Notes: generated from the letters alone by a model not told the origin. A stretch of 64,000 nt of DNA from Shewanella inventionis (GCF_014641855.1 NZ_BMII01000001.1:62001-126000), one strand, 5' to 3'; counted from the stretch's first letter, positions 39,783 to 49,640 are shown. Made by a program: numbers and translations.

Positions 39783-41142
39783 ACTTTTGCTTAACTGGCT
39801 TACTAATGGCCCCACTGCTCAGCAGCTGATTAGCTTTGACCATCATGACATCATGACAGGCTCGCTATTTTGCGCTCACGTCACGCACTTGCACAAACAG
39901 CTTAGCCAAAGCGATGCTAAGCGTTGGTTACTGGCAGCGAAAAAGAGTGATTTATTTGCCGCGGGTTTATGCGCAGCACTGCTCGCGGGTAAGCAAGTCA
40001 TACTGCCAGCCAATACCCAGCACGGCACATTAAGCGAGCTAAACCACGAGTTTGATGCCATTATTGCCGATAAGCCATTATGCGAAGTCCGCGAATACGT
40101 TGCCCTCAAAAAAGAGCTCAGTCTTCCCGCTGCAACCTGGCCACAAGCCTCGACCTTAGGTGAACTGATTTTATTTACTTCTGGCAGTAGCGGCCAACCC
40201 AAAGCCATAACCAAAACCCTTGCCCAATTGGATGCAGAAGTCAGTATTTTAGAGCACACTTTTGCCCAACACCTGCCACATTGCTCTGTGGTATCAACGG
40301 TATCGCATCAACATATTTATGGATTGTTGTTTAAAATTTTATGGCCATTAGCGGCAAGTCGTGCTTTTTTAAGCGAACAAATCGACTTTCCAGAAACCCT
40401 AAGCTATTACCTCGCCATCATGCCCAATCTGTGTTTAATTAGCAGTCCAGCGCAGCTAACCCGCTTACCAGACGCGCTTGATAACCAGGCGCAACAACGC
40501 ATTCCGAGCTTGATTTTTAGCTCAGGTGGGCCATTAAATTTTGAGTCGGCACAGGCGGTAAAACAGTGCTTTAAGCAATTACCCATAGAAATATTTGGCA
40601 GTACCGAAACTGGCGGTATCGCCTACCGCCGTCAACTTCACCCCATGCAAACCTGGCAACCCTTTGAACGTGTTAGCGTTGATATGGACCCAAGCGACGG
40701 AGCCTTGTTATTGCAGTCGGTTTACTTAGAAGATCCCGAAGCCTGGGTAAAGTGTGATGATAAAATTGAACTCGTTGAACATGGTCAATTTCGTTTACTG
40801 CACCGCTTAGATCGCATTGTAAAAATAGAAGAAAAACGCTTATCACTGGCACAGTTAGAGCATTTGTTACAAACACACCCGTTTGTCAGCGAAGCTGCCG
40901 TCACGGTATTAGAGCAACCACGCACCATGCTCGGCGCGGCTGTATGCTTAAATGAATTAGGCAGACAAACCCTCAAAAACGAAGGTAAGTTAGCAATTAA
41001 CACCGCGCTTAAAAATCACTTACTCAGCCAGTTTGAACGCATCACGTTACCTAAACGTTGGCGCTACCCAAAAACCTTGCCGCTTAACAGCCAGGGCAAA
41101 CGCACGCCAGCCGATATAGCAGCATTATTTATTCATGATTAA
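39775..41142 (+). CDS. apeH: Aryl acid-activating AMP-dependent ligase (ApeH)
   Basis: A 455-aa adenylate-forming enzyme with P-loop FTSGSSGQPKAI (about 134-145), FGSTETGGIAYR and the C-terminal RLDRIVKIEEKRLS hinge. It is shorter than a typical acyl-CoA ligase. In characterised ape pathways this enzyme loads the aromatic starter onto a carrier protein. With an ammonia-lyase gene in the same operon, a cinnamate-type acid such as 4-coumarate is the likely substrate here (inference). Confidence 0.85.
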   Translation: MTKLLLNWLTNGPTAQQLISFDHHDIMTGSLFCAHVTHLHKQLSQSDAKRWLLAAKKSDLFAAGLCAALLAGKQVILPANTQHGTLSELNHEFDAIIADKPLCEVREYVALKKELSLPAATWPQASTLGELILFTSGSSGQPKAITKTLAQLDAEVSILEHTFAQHLPHCSVVSTVSHQHIYGLLFKILWPLAASRAFLSEQIDFPETLSYYLAIMPNLCLISSPAQLTRLPDALDNQAQQRIPSLIFSSGGPLNFESAQAVKQCFKQLPIEIFGSTETGGIAYRRQLHPMQTWQPFERVSVDMDPSDGALLLQSVYLEDPEAWVKCDDKIELVEHGQFRLLHRLDRIVKIEEKRLSLAQLEHLLQTHPFVSEAAVTVLEQPRTMLGAAVCLNELGRQTLKNEGKLAINTALKNHLLSQFERITLPKRWRYPKTLPLNSQGKRTPADIAALFIHD

Positions 41143-41509
41143 ATCAGTATTACCGCAAATAATTAATCAGCACGTCGCGGGCGAGAGATGCCATTGGCGC
41201 TTATTCATTAGTGACAATTTGGCATTTTTTGATGGCCACTTTCCTGAGCAAGCCGTACTACCGGGTGTAACGCAATTAGATTGGGCTGTAAAGCTAGGGT
41301 GCGATGCTTTTGGTTATCGTGCCAATGTCGCCACGCTTGAGGTACTTAAATTTCAGCAACTCATTTTGCCTAATACCTATGTCGATTTAGTCATTGAACA
41401 TCAGCCACAAAAGTCAAAGTTAATATTTAGCTACAGCGATGGTGACAAACGCTTTGCGTCTGGACGCATAGTGCTCAATGGCACAAAGCATGACGAGCGT
41501 GTCTCATGA
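41135..41509 (+). CDS. apeI: Hot-dog fold 3-hydroxyacyl-ACP dehydratase (ApeI)
   Basis: A 124-aa hot-dog protein with the FabA/FabZ-like segment FFDGHFPEQAVLPGVTQLDW, containing the active-site His35 in GHFP. It is one of two dehydratase-like genes in the operon (the other at 51463). In the known pathway the ApeI and ApeP types act together to remove water after each ketoreduction. It overlaps both neighbours by a few bases. Confidence 0.88.
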   Translation: MIKSVLPQIINQHVAGERCHWRLFISDNLAFFDGHFPEQAVLPGVTQLDWAVKLGCDAFGYRANVATLEVLKFQQLILPNTYVDLVIEHQPQKSKLIFSYSDGDKRFASGRIVLNGTKHDERVS

Positions 41510-43248
41510 AGCTGGCGTTAGTGATCCCTAATTACAATCACCATATCGCGATAGAAAAAACCTTAACCGATTTGGCCCAGTACCAATTACCCTGTTATTT
41601 GGTCGACGACGGCAGTGACGATCAAACCCGTTACGTGCTGCAAGGGCTAGCCGATAAGTTTAACTGGGTCACGTTAATTCAACATCCTTATAATCGCGGT
41701 AAAGGTGCGGCGGTTATGAGCGGCCTCCGCCAAGCTTACCGTGATGGTTTTAGCCATGCCCTGCAAGTTGATGCCGACGGCCAGCATAATTTAGCCGACA
41801 TTCCCTTAATGCTCTCCACCAGCGAGCAGCACCCTGCAGCTTTGATATCAGGCCAACCACAATATGATGAGTCGGTGCCCAAAGGACGATTATATGGCCG
41901 TTACATTACCCATTTTTGGGTGTGGATAGAAACCTTAAGCTTTGATATTCAAGATTCTATGTGCGGTTTTAGGGTGTATCCGCTTGCCGCAACTGAACAG
42001 CTATTTAGCCAACAGGCGTTGGGTGAGCGAATGGATTTTGACATTGAAGTCATGGTTAAACTGCACTGGCAAGGCACACCCGTGGTGCATGTGCCAACCA
42101 AAGTAATTTACCCAGAAGATGGCATCAGTCATTTTCAAGGCGTAAAAGACAATGTGCGTATTAGTTGGATGCATACCAAGTTATTTTTTGGCATGTTAGC
42201 TCGTTTGCCACGCATTATTACTAAGCAAAATCAAACCGCTCAATCATTACAAACAACCCAGCATTGGTCAGCCATAAGTGAACGTGGCAGCTTTTGGGGG
42301 ATTAAATTTTTAGCCCAATGCTATCGCTTTGGCGGTCATTGGTTGTGCCGCGCAGTCATGTATCCGGTGATTTGTTATTTTTTCCTTACTGGTAAAACCG
42401 CCCGCGATGCCTCGCTCGGTTTTTTGCAGCGGGTACAACAGCAACAGCCTAATCACCCAGACCTCAATAACCCAGTTAATTGGCGTGATAGCCTTAAGCA
42501 CTTTTTTACGTTTGGTAATGCCGCCCTCGACAGAATCGACGCCTGGTGTGACAGAATTAACCTATCTCAAGTCGACTTTAACGACCGGCATATTCTGGCA
42601 GAACAAGTAGCTAGTGGACGCGGCGCAGTATTGATAGTGTCGCATTTAGGTAATATGGAATTGTGCCGCGCTATCTCCATCCACCAGCAAAAAGTGAAGG
42701 TGAATGTGATGGTGCTGACCCAGCACGCTGAGAACTTTAATAAAGTACTGCAACAACTTAACCCGCAAAGTAGCCTGAATTTAATCCATGTCAATGAACT
42801 CGACCCTAGCACTGCGATGCTGTTGCAACAAAAGATTGAACAAGGTGAAATTGTGGTGATTGCAGCAGATCGTACCTCATCGAGCAGTCAAGGTCGTGTG
42901 ACCTATTTACCTTTTTTAGGCCAAGAAGCCGCATTTCCGCAAGGGCCATTTATTTTGGCCAGTTTACTCGATTGCCCAGTTTATACCCTATTTTGTATTC
43001 GCCAACAGGGCCGTTATCAAGTGCATGTTGAGCACTTAAGTGACACGCTAAAAGGCTCCAGGGCTGGCAGAAATGCTCGCTTAACCGATGCTATGAGTCT
43101 ATATAGCCAGCGTTTAGCCCATTTTGCGCAACTCGCGCCAATGCAATGGTTTAACTTTTTCGATTTTTGGCGCAAGGACGAGCTGGTTACCCGTAACAAC
43201 CAGCCTTCACAATCAAGTGCAGCCCCATTACCCAGTCAGGACAGATAA
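41506..43248 (+). CDS. apeJ: Fused family-2 glycosyltransferase and LpxL-type acyltransferase (ApeJ)
   Basis: A 580-aa two-domain protein. The N-terminal GT2 domain (about 1-230) starts LALVIPNYNHHIAIEKTL and has DDGSDD and the DADGQH metal site. After a linker with hydrophobic stretches (about 285-305), the C-terminal part (about 330-560) is a lipid A-type acyltransferase with HLGNME (HX4E) and a VVIAADRTS region. This fusion is typical of aryl polyene clusters and probably helps build the glycolipid anchor of the pigment. The start overlaps apeI by 4 bases. Confidence 0.87.
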   Translation: MKLALVIPNYNHHIAIEKTLTDLAQYQLPCYLVDDGSDDQTRYVLQGLADKFNWVTLIQHPYNRGKGAAVMSGLRQAYRDGFSHALQVDADGQHNLADIPLMLSTSEQHPAALISGQPQYDESVPKGRLYGRYITHFWVWIETLSFDIQDSMCGFRVYPLAATEQLFSQQALGERMDFDIEVMVKLHWQGTPVVHVPTKVIYPEDGISHFQGVKDNVRISWMHTKLFFGMLARLPRIITKQNQTAQSLQTTQHWSAISERGSFWGIKFLAQCYRFGGHWLCRAVMYPVICYFFLTGKTARDASLGFLQRVQQQQPNHPDLNNPVNWRDSLKHFFTFGNAALDRIDAWCDRINLSQVDFNDRHILAEQVASGRGAVLIVSHLGNMELCRAISIHQQKVKVNVMVLTQHAENFNKVLQQLNPQSSLNLIHVNELDPSTAMLLQQKIEQGEIVVIAADRTSSSSQGRVTYLPFLGQEAAFPQGPFILASLLDCPVYTLFCIRQQGRYQVHVEHLSDTLKGSRAGRNARLTDAMSLYSQRLAHFAQLAPMQWFNFFDFWRKDELVTRNNQPSQSSAAPLPSQDR

Positions 43249-43252
43249 TCTC

Positions 43253-44812
43253 ATGAGCCACACATCTTCAGCAGACGCTTTCGATAACACAGTGCATTTT
43301 GGTCAGCAGTACCTCAACCTAGAACAAGTGGTTGCGGTCGCTAAAGGCGCCAAGGTTAAACTGACTGACACAGCCAATTACATTGAATATATTCAAAAAG
43401 GCGCACGCTTTATTGACAGTTTATTACATGAAGAAGGCGTAGTGTATGGTGTCACCACCGGCTATGGCGACTCTTGCACCGTCAATGTCAGCCTAGATTT
43501 AGTCCACGAATTGCCACTGCATTTAACCCGTTTCCATGGTTGTGGCTTAGGCGATATTTTTAGCCCAATGGAATCACGCGCCATTATGGCATGCCGTCTA
43601 AACTCACTCGCCGTGGGCAAATCTGGCGTAAGCTATCAACTGCTGCAACGCATTGAATGGCTATTAAACAACAACATCACGCCTATCATTCCTCAAGAAG
43701 GCTCGGTGGGTGCCAGTGGCGATTTAACGCCACTGTCTTATCTTGCTGCAGTGTTAGTTGGCGAGCGCGAAGTGATGTATCAAGGTAAACGCCAAGCCAC
43801 TAAAGATGTGTATTTACAACTTGGCATAGTGCCACTGAGATTACGCCCAAAAGAAGGCCTTGCATTAATGAACGGCACAGCCGTGATGACAGCACTGGCA
43901 TGTTTGGCTTACGACAGATCGCAATACTTAAGCCGTTTATCGAGTCGTATCACGGCAATGGCCTCGTTAACCCTTAAAGGTAACTCCAATCATTTTGACG
44001 ATATTTTATTTGCCGCCAAACCTCACCCAGGGCAAAACCAAATCGCCAGCTGGATCCGTGAGGACTTAAACCACCACACGCATCCGCGTAACTCAGACCG
44101 CTTACAAGACCGATACTCAATACGCTGTGCACCGCATATTATTGGGGTATTGCAAGATGCGCTGCCGTTTATGCGCCAGTTTATTGAAACCGAACTTAAC
44201 AGCGCTAACGATAACCCGATCGTGGATGCTGAGGGCGAACACATTCTCCATGGTGGTCACTTTTATGGTGGGCATATTGCCTTTGCCATGGATGCACTGA
44301 AAAACGCGGTGGCCAATATTGCCGACTTAATCGACCGCCAAATGGCATTAGTGATGGACCCGAAATTTAATAACGGTTTACCCGCCAATCTATCTGGAGC
44401 AACGGGTGAGCGCCGCGCCATTAACCACGGCTTTAAAGCAGTACAAATTGGCGTGTCAGCCTGGACCGCAGAAGCCTTAAAAAACACCATGCCTGCCAGT
44501 GTGTTTTCTCGCTCAACTGAGTGCCATAATCAAGACAAAGTTAGCATGGGCACCATTGCCGCGCGTGATTGCATGCGCGTATTACAACTCACAGAGCAAG
44601 TGGCAGCAGCGGCCTTGTTAGCCATGAGTCAGGGGATCAAACTACGGGTACTACAACAAGAGTTAGATCCGCAGTCATTGACCTCTTCGCTGGCTAAAAC
44701 CCTTGAACAAGTGAGCACCGATTTTGAGTTGCTCACTGAAGATCGTCCTTTAGAATCTGTACTGCGCCAAACGGTTGAAAAAATTCAACTCGGTCAATGG
44801 GAGGTGTGCTAA
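43253..44812 (+). CDS. Aromatic amino acid ammonia-lyase (MIO enzyme) of the aryl polyene locus
   Basis: A 519-aa lyase of the histidine/phenylalanine/tyrosine family. The prosthetic MIO triad is intact, GSVGASGDLTPLSYLAA (Ala154-Ser155-Gly156), with active-site YGVTTGYG (Tyr65) and NPIVD. At the selectivity positions it reads RFHGCG (Phe94-His95), whereas HAL typically has Ser-His, PAL Phe-Leu and bacterial TAL His-Leu as I recall. The gene is not with hut genes. In flexirubin clusters a tyrosine lyase supplies 4-coumarate as starter, so that role is likely here. The frame extends upstream inside apeJ, but ATG 43253 follows its stop by 4 bases. Confidence 0.87.
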   Translation: MSHTSSADAFDNTVHFGQQYLNLEQVVAVAKGAKVKLTDTANYIEYIQKGARFIDSLLHEEGVVYGVTTGYGDSCTVNVSLDLVHELPLHLTRFHGCGLGDIFSPMESRAIMACRLNSLAVGKSGVSYQLLQRIEWLLNNNITPIIPQEGSVGASGDLTPLSYLAAVLVGEREVMYQGKRQATKDVYLQLGIVPLRLRPKEGLALMNGTAVMTALACLAYDRSQYLSRLSSRITAMASLTLKGNSNHFDDILFAAKPHPGQNQIASWIREDLNHHTHPRNSDRLQDRYSIRCAPHIIGVLQDALPFMRQFIETELNSANDNPIVDAEGEHILHGGHFYGGHIAFAMDALKNAVANIADLIDRQMALVMDPKFNNGLPANLSGATGERRAINHGFKAVQIGVSAWTAEALKNTMPASVFSRSTECHNQDKVSMGTIAARDCMRVLQLTEQVAAAALLAMSQGIKLRVLQQELDPQSLTSSLAKTLEQVSTDFELLTEDRPLESVLRQTVEKIQLGQWEVC

Positions 44813-45244
44813 ATGAAAGGATTGTTACTCACCGAAATGGAAATGGTGATCCCGTTTCACGATGTCGACTCAATGGGCATTACCTGGCACGGTAATTACC
44901 TGCGTTACTTTGAAGTAGTGCGCTGTCAACTGCTCGATAAACTTGGCTATAACTATCGCACCATGCTCGAGTCTGGTTATGCCTGGCCAATTGTCGATGT
45001 GCAAATTAAATATGTTAAAAGCAGTACCTTTGATCAAAAAGTCAAAGTGATTGCCGCCATTGTTGAATGGGAAAACCGGTTACGAATTAACTATCAAATC
45101 ATCGATGCTCAAACCAATGCACGTATTACCAAAGGCTATACCATTCAAGCTGCGGTAGAGATTGCCACCCAGGAGTTATGCTTTGTCACGCCAGAGGTAT
45201 TTCAGCAAAAAATTAGGCCGCTATTAGATGAGAGCCAACGCTAA
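44813..45244 (+). CDS. apeK: Hot-dog thioesterase, 4-hydroxybenzoyl-CoA type (ApeK)
   Basis: A 143-aa thioesterase with the family signature PFHDVDSMGITWHGNYLRYFE (Asp17/Asp19). It begins immediately after the lyase stop codon. It may release finished chains or clear wrongly primed carrier proteins, as proposed for ApeK; the choice cannot be made from sequence. Its stop overlaps the next start (TAATG). Confidence 0.88.
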   Translation: MKGLLLTEMEMVIPFHDVDSMGITWHGNYLRYFEVVRCQLLDKLGYNYRTMLESGYAWPIVDVQIKYVKSSTFDQKVKVIAAIVEWENRLRINYQIIDAQTNARITKGYTIQAAVEIATQELCFVTPEVFQQKIRPLLDESQR

Positions 45245-45978
45245 TGCTTGCAGTTAAGTTGCTACCGCTAACATTTATTAGTCTTTTGCTGTGCTTAAGC
45301 GCACCGACGCAAGCCAATACTCAACTTAATCAGGCTTTGCTCACCGATGCTCAATTGACACAAATTAACAGCTTGTACCAACAGCCAGCTAGCACTCCCG
45401 CACTTGAGGCATTAGCTCAGCAACTGAATTTACATGCCGATACCCGCGGACAGTTTCTGCAACAGCGTCATCTAGCTGTACTCAAAAAGCCGTTACTCAG
45501 CCAAGGGCGATTTATCTTCAGCCCTAATCAGGGGTTGATTTGGCAACAACTTACTCCCTTTAATAGCTTAATGGTGCTTAAAGATCAGCAGTTAATTCAG
45601 CAAAACAGTCAGGGAAAAGTGCAACAACTCAGTGCAGCAACCAGCGGCAATCCCATCGCGCAGCAACTGCCACGCTTATTACAGGCCATCATGGCCGGCG
45701 ACATAAACGCGCTCAGCACTGACTTTGCCTTATTTATGCCAACAGAAAAAACAGGCTCAGTGTGGCAACTCGGCTTACAAGCAAAAGACCCACAAATACA
45801 TGCCGCTATGGGTAACATCACTCTCAGTGGTGATACACACATTCGTTCACTCATCATGAGCAGCCAGCAAGCCAATATTAGCGACTACACCTATATACAA
45901 TTTACCGATACTGAACAAGGCGCGCTGAGTGACAGCGAACTAGCATTATTTAACCTTAACAGTGAGCTAGCCAAATAA
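45244..45978 (+). CDS. apeL: LolA-like periplasmic carrier protein (ApeL)
   Basis: A 244-aa protein with a signal peptide (probable cut after TQA near residue 25). The beta-rich body has the LolA-like pattern QGRFIFSPNQGLIWQQLTPF. It probably shuttles the hydrophobic pigment lipid across the periplasm after export by the adjacent ApeM-type transporter, as LolA does for lipoproteins (inference from fold and context). It overlaps the transporter gene by one base. Confidence 0.85.
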   Translation: MLAVKLLPLTFISLLLCLSAPTQANTQLNQALLTDAQLTQINSLYQQPASTPALEALAQQLNLHADTRGQFLQQRHLAVLKKPLLSQGRFIFSPNQGLIWQQLTPFNSLMVLKDQQLIQQNSQGKVQQLSAATSGNPIAQQLPRLLQAIMAGDINALSTDFALFMPTEKTGSVWQLGLQAKDPQIHAAMGNITLSGDTHIRSLIMSSQQANISDYTYIQFTDTEQGALSDSELALFNLNSELAK

Positions 45979-48377
45979 TGCCTCGCGGCCAGCAAAATAA
46001 AATAGTTTCAGCCAAAGGCGGTTTTGCGCTATGGCTAGTATTGCTATTAGCCATGTTATTAGGTGGCGCGATGCAATGGCAGCAAGGCGCAAAGATCCAA
46101 ACTGATATTTTGGCCATGTTGCCACATTTGCAACAAGACAAACTCACCGAAACAGCATTAGAAACCGTCGAAAAAAAACTGGCTAACCAGGTGTATATAG
46201 CCGTGATGGCAGAAAACGACAACCAGGCCATTCATGCTGCTCAGCAGTTAATGGCTTCTTTACAAAGCCAGCCACAACAGTCTTTTATCGCCATTAGAAG
46301 CGGCGCCGACAACCAATTAGAACAGTTAGCCAAAGTGTATTTTGAGCATCGTTTTAGCTTACTGACCCAGGAGCAAGCACACGCGCTAGAAACAGGTAAC
46401 TGGCAAGCGTTATTAGCGACAGCGCAAAACCAACTTTACAGTGCCTTTGGTTTTGCTAACAGCCAACTATTAGCGAACGACCCGCTGTTATTATTTCCAG
46501 CAAACTTGTTGGCGCTATCACCCAATAGCAAACTTCGTCGCCAGCAGGGTGTTTTACTTACCGACATAGACAATGGCGTGGCCGCTATCGTCATGGCCAA
46601 AGGCCGCGACAGCGCGTTTAGCCCCACGGCACAGCAACAGCAAATACTGGCGCTAGAAAGTGCATTTAGCCAGGTAAACCAACAGTATCCGCAAATCAGT
46701 TTTCTCAAAGCGGGTGCACTGTTTCACGCTATCGCCGCAACCGAGTCAGCCAAACAAGAGATCAGCAAAATCGGCCTAATCTCACTGCTGGGCATAGTAT
46801 TACTGGTGTGGTTGGCATTTCGCTCGGTAATGCCATTAGTGGCTGCAACACTGACCTTAACCACAGGCGTCGTATTTGCTTTTGTTGCCACCCTAAGCCT
46901 ATTTGGTGAGTTACATTTACTGACATTGGTGTTTGGCACCAGCTTAATTGGTGTGGCCATTGATTACAGCTTTCATTTTTATTGTGAAAAACAAGCCCAC
47001 CCTACTGACAATGCTAGCGACACCATCAAACGTATCTTCCCTGCATTAACGCTCGCATTAGCCACCAGCGCCAGTGCATTTATCGCCATTGGTTTTACGC
47101 CTTTTCCGGGGATGCAACAAGTCGCGGTATTTTGCGCTGCGGGCTTAATCGGTGCCTATCTCACCTTGCTGTTGGTGTTCCCACTTTTGGGTAATTACCC
47201 ATTAAAGCACACTCAAGGGCTTGGGTTTGCTCAGGCATATTTAAACGGGTTACAGCGCGTATTTACCCCAACAAAAACGGTACAAAAAGCAGTACTCATG
47301 TTGCTGCCTGTTGCTGTGTTAGTCATACTGTTTTTCGGGTTATCGCAACTCACCGCCAACGATGATATTCGGCAATTGCAGCAAAGCCCCGAGGCAATAA
47401 CGGCAGAAGAAAACCAGCTGAGGCAATTACTCAGCGGCGGCACAGATAACCAATTTATTTTAGTCAGTAGCGCTAATGAACAAGACTTACTGCAAACACT
47501 TGAGCAACTCACCCCAGTATTAGGTGCCGCCATCGCAAACAATGAAATCGCTCAAGCGGTTGGCCTCAGTCGCTTTATGCCAAGTATTGCGCGCCAGCAA
47601 CATCATTACCAATTACAACAGCAGCTCTACCAACAGCACCTGGCAGACATAATCGACCAAATGGGCCTAGATAACGACATCCAACCACATTTAATGGCAG
47701 AGCTTAATCAAGCCAATTCTGTATGGCTGACACCTCAAACTGTGCTTAAGCACGCCAATGATGACTTAAAAACCTTGTGGCTTGGCGATGTTGCAAGCGA
47801 TGACAACGCTCAACAATTTGGTGCCATTGTATTACTGGGCGGCATTCATTCTCTGCCGTCGTTAGCCCAGCGACTCGACAGCCATAACTGGGCTTTGGGG
47901 CAAGTAAAAGTGATTGATAAAGTCGGCGACATATCCACATTAATGGGTCAGTATCGCCAGCTAACCTTTCAACTGTTACTGTGGGTATTTGCACTTGCCA
48001 GTGTTGCCTTTAGCGTTAAATATGGCATTAAACTGGCGCTTGCCATTGTTGCGGTACCGGCGTTTGCGGTGTTACTCACGCTGGCTTGTTTAGGTTTAGT
48101 TGGCTCAAGCATTAGCTTATTTCATGCACTAGCCTTTATTTTAGTGCTGGGTATTGGTATTGATTACAGCTTATTTTTTGCCGAGGCCAAACACAGCAAT
48201 AGTGGCGTGATGATGGCCATCTTTATGTCGGCCTGCTCAACCCTATTAGCCTTTGGTTTATTGGCACTGAGCCAAACCCATGCGATTCATTTTTTCGGCC
48301 TGACGCTTTTATTTGGCATTAGCTTTGCTTTTGTATTAGCGCCATTTATCTCATTTTTTACAAGGAAGTCACTGTAA
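45978..48377 (+). CDS. apeM: MMPL/RND-type exporter (ApeM)
   Basis: A 799-aa RND-superfamily transporter with about twelve helices in two halves, each with a large periplasmic loop. The proton-relay type motifs GVAIDYSFHFY and GIGIDYSLFFAEA occur in helices of the two halves. By family and context it should move the aryl polyene lipid out of the inner membrane, handing it to the LolA-like protein encoded just before. The next gene starts at the base after its stop codon. Confidence 0.9.
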   Translation: MPRGQQNKIVSAKGGFALWLVLLLAMLLGGAMQWQQGAKIQTDILAMLPHLQQDKLTETALETVEKKLANQVYIAVMAENDNQAIHAAQQLMASLQSQPQQSFIAIRSGADNQLEQLAKVYFEHRFSLLTQEQAHALETGNWQALLATAQNQLYSAFGFANSQLLANDPLLLFPANLLALSPNSKLRRQQGVLLTDIDNGVAAIVMAKGRDSAFSPTAQQQQILALESAFSQVNQQYPQISFLKAGALFHAIAATESAKQEISKIGLISLLGIVLLVWLAFRSVMPLVAATLTLTTGVVFAFVATLSLFGELHLLTLVFGTSLIGVAIDYSFHFYCEKQAHPTDNASDTIKRIFPALTLALATSASAFIAIGFTPFPGMQQVAVFCAAGLIGAYLTLLLVFPLLGNYPLKHTQGLGFAQAYLNGLQRVFTPTKTVQKAVLMLLPVAVLVILFFGLSQLTANDDIRQLQQSPEAITAEENQLRQLLSGGTDNQFILVSSANEQDLLQTLEQLTPVLGAAIANNEIAQAVGLSRFMPSIARQQHHYQLQQQLYQQHLADIIDQMGLDNDIQPHLMAELNQANSVWLTPQTVLKHANDDLKTLWLGDVASDDNAQQFGAIVLLGGIHSLPSLAQRLDSHNWALGQVKVIDKVGDISTLMGQYRQLTFQLLLWVFALASVAFSVKYGIKLALAIVAVPAFAVLLTLACLGLVGSSISLFHALAFILVLGIGIDYSLFFAEAKHSNSGVMMAIFMSACSTLLAFGLLALSQTHAIHFFGLTLLFGISFAFVLAPFISFFTRKSL

Positions 48378-49640
48378 ATGTTAAGCAGTCAAACAAGCAT
48401 AGTTAGCCACATGGACGTTGATGTCGCCATTATTGGTGCTGGCCCGTCAGGCGCGATTGCAGCAAGCCTATTGCGTCAACAAGGTCATAAGGTTGTGGTC
48501 GTTGAAAAACAGCAGTTTCCACGTTTTTCTATCGGCGAGAGTTTGCTGCCATGTTGTATGCAATTTATTGAGCAAGCCGGCATGCTAGATGCGGTGAATC
48601 AGGCTGGATTTCAGTTTAAAAATGGCGCGGCATTTCGTCATCAAGGCCGTTATACCACATTCGATTTTACCGACAAGTTCACGCCAGGCCCTGGTACCAC
48701 GTTTCAAGTTCAGCGTGGCCAATTTGATAAATTACTGGCTGACACAGCCATCAGTCAGGGCGTCGATATTCGCTTTGGACATCAGGTGGATTCGGTCGAT
48801 ATTAGTGGCGAACCGACCCTAAAAGTAACAAACGAGCAAGGCCAGCCTTATCAAATCAATGCCAAGTTTATTGTCGATGCCAGTGGTTTTGGCCGGGTAT
48901 TGCCAAGGCTATTAAACCTTGAGCTACCATCAAGTTTACCGACACGCAGCGCGATTTTCACCCATATTGAAGACAACATCAGTGATAACGAATTTGACCG
49001 CAATAAAATCTTAATTAGCGTACACCCTGAACATAAAGACATTTGGTATTGGCTTATCCCGTTTAGCAATAACCGCTGCTCTATTGGGGTGGTCGGCGAG
49101 CCGCATTTATTAGCGCATTTAACAGGGAGTCTAGAGCAACAACTGCTGGAAATTATTGCGCAGGAGCCTGATTTAAAGCGTTTACTCGCCAATGCCAAGG
49201 TAGTGCAACCCTGTGCAACGCTCCAGGGTTATTCGGCCAATGTGACCACACTTGCCACCAACAAGTTTGCCTTATTGGGTAACGCGGGTGAGTTTCTTGA
49301 CCCGGTATTTTCATCTGGGGTCACTATTGCCATGCAATCGGCTGCCATGGCGTGCAAAAGCCTTGATAGACAATTAAAAGGCGAAACCGTCGATTGGCAA
49401 GCCGATTACGCCCAGCCGTTAATGCTGGGGGTTAATACCTTTAGGACCTATGTTCAAGCCTGGTATGACGGCCGCTTTCAAGATGTGATTTTTTATCAGC
49501 AAGCGAGTAATAACGTAAAACAAATGATTTGCTCAATTTTAGCAGGCTACGCATGGGACTCTAAAAACCCGTTTGTGAAAGAGTCAGAGCGTCGTCTTAA
49601 TACCATTGTTGAGTTATGTCGGGAGTTAGACGTTGCTTAA
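48378..49640 (+). CDS. FAD-dependent oxidoreductase, flavin halogenase-like
   Basis: A 420-aa flavoprotein of the tryptophan-halogenase/geranylgeranyl-reductase superfamily. It has GAGPSG (20-25) in VAIIGAGPSGAIAASLL, then GESLLP (54-59), Lys81 in FQFKNGAAF at the place of the catalytic lysine of phenolic halogenases, and W223-Y-W225-L-I227-P228, the halogenase WxWxIP motif. LLGNAGEFLDPVFSSGV is the second flavin segment. Halogenase-like genes also occur in flexirubin and xanthomonadin clusters. Halogenation or hydroxylation of the aryl head is plausible, but similar proteins can lack halogenase activity. It overlaps the next gene by 8 bases. Confidence 0.82.
   Translation: MLSSQTSIVSHMDVDVAIIGAGPSGAIAASLLRQQGHKVVVVEKQQFPRFSIGESLLPCCMQFIEQAGMLDAVNQAGFQFKNGAAFRHQGRYTTFDFTDKFTPGPGTTFQVQRGQFDKLLADTAISQGVDIRFGHQVDSVDISGEPTLKVTNEQGQPYQINAKFIVDASGFGRVLPRLLNLELPSSLPTRSAIFTHIEDNISDNEFDRNKILISVHPEHKDIWYWLIPFSNNRCSIGVVGEPHLLAHLTGSLEQQLLEIIAQEPDLKRLLANAKVVQPCATLQGYSANVTTLATNKFALLGNAGEFLDPVFSSGVTIAMQSAAMACKSLDRQLKGETVDWQADYAQPLMLGVNTFRTYVQAWYDGRFQDVIFYQQASNNVKQMICSILAGYAWDSKNPFVKESERRLNTIVELCRELDVA

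Noticed and set aside
43124-43252. Upstream extension of the ammonia-lyase frame
   Set aside because: The extra 43 codons lie inside the end of apeJ in another frame and have no lyase similarity; the ATG at 43253 fits the operon spacing.
43253-44812. Histidine degradation gene hutH
   Set aside because: Its family resemblance is clear, but no hutU, hutI or hutG is near, it sits inside the pigment operon, and the selectivity residues differ from histidine lyases.
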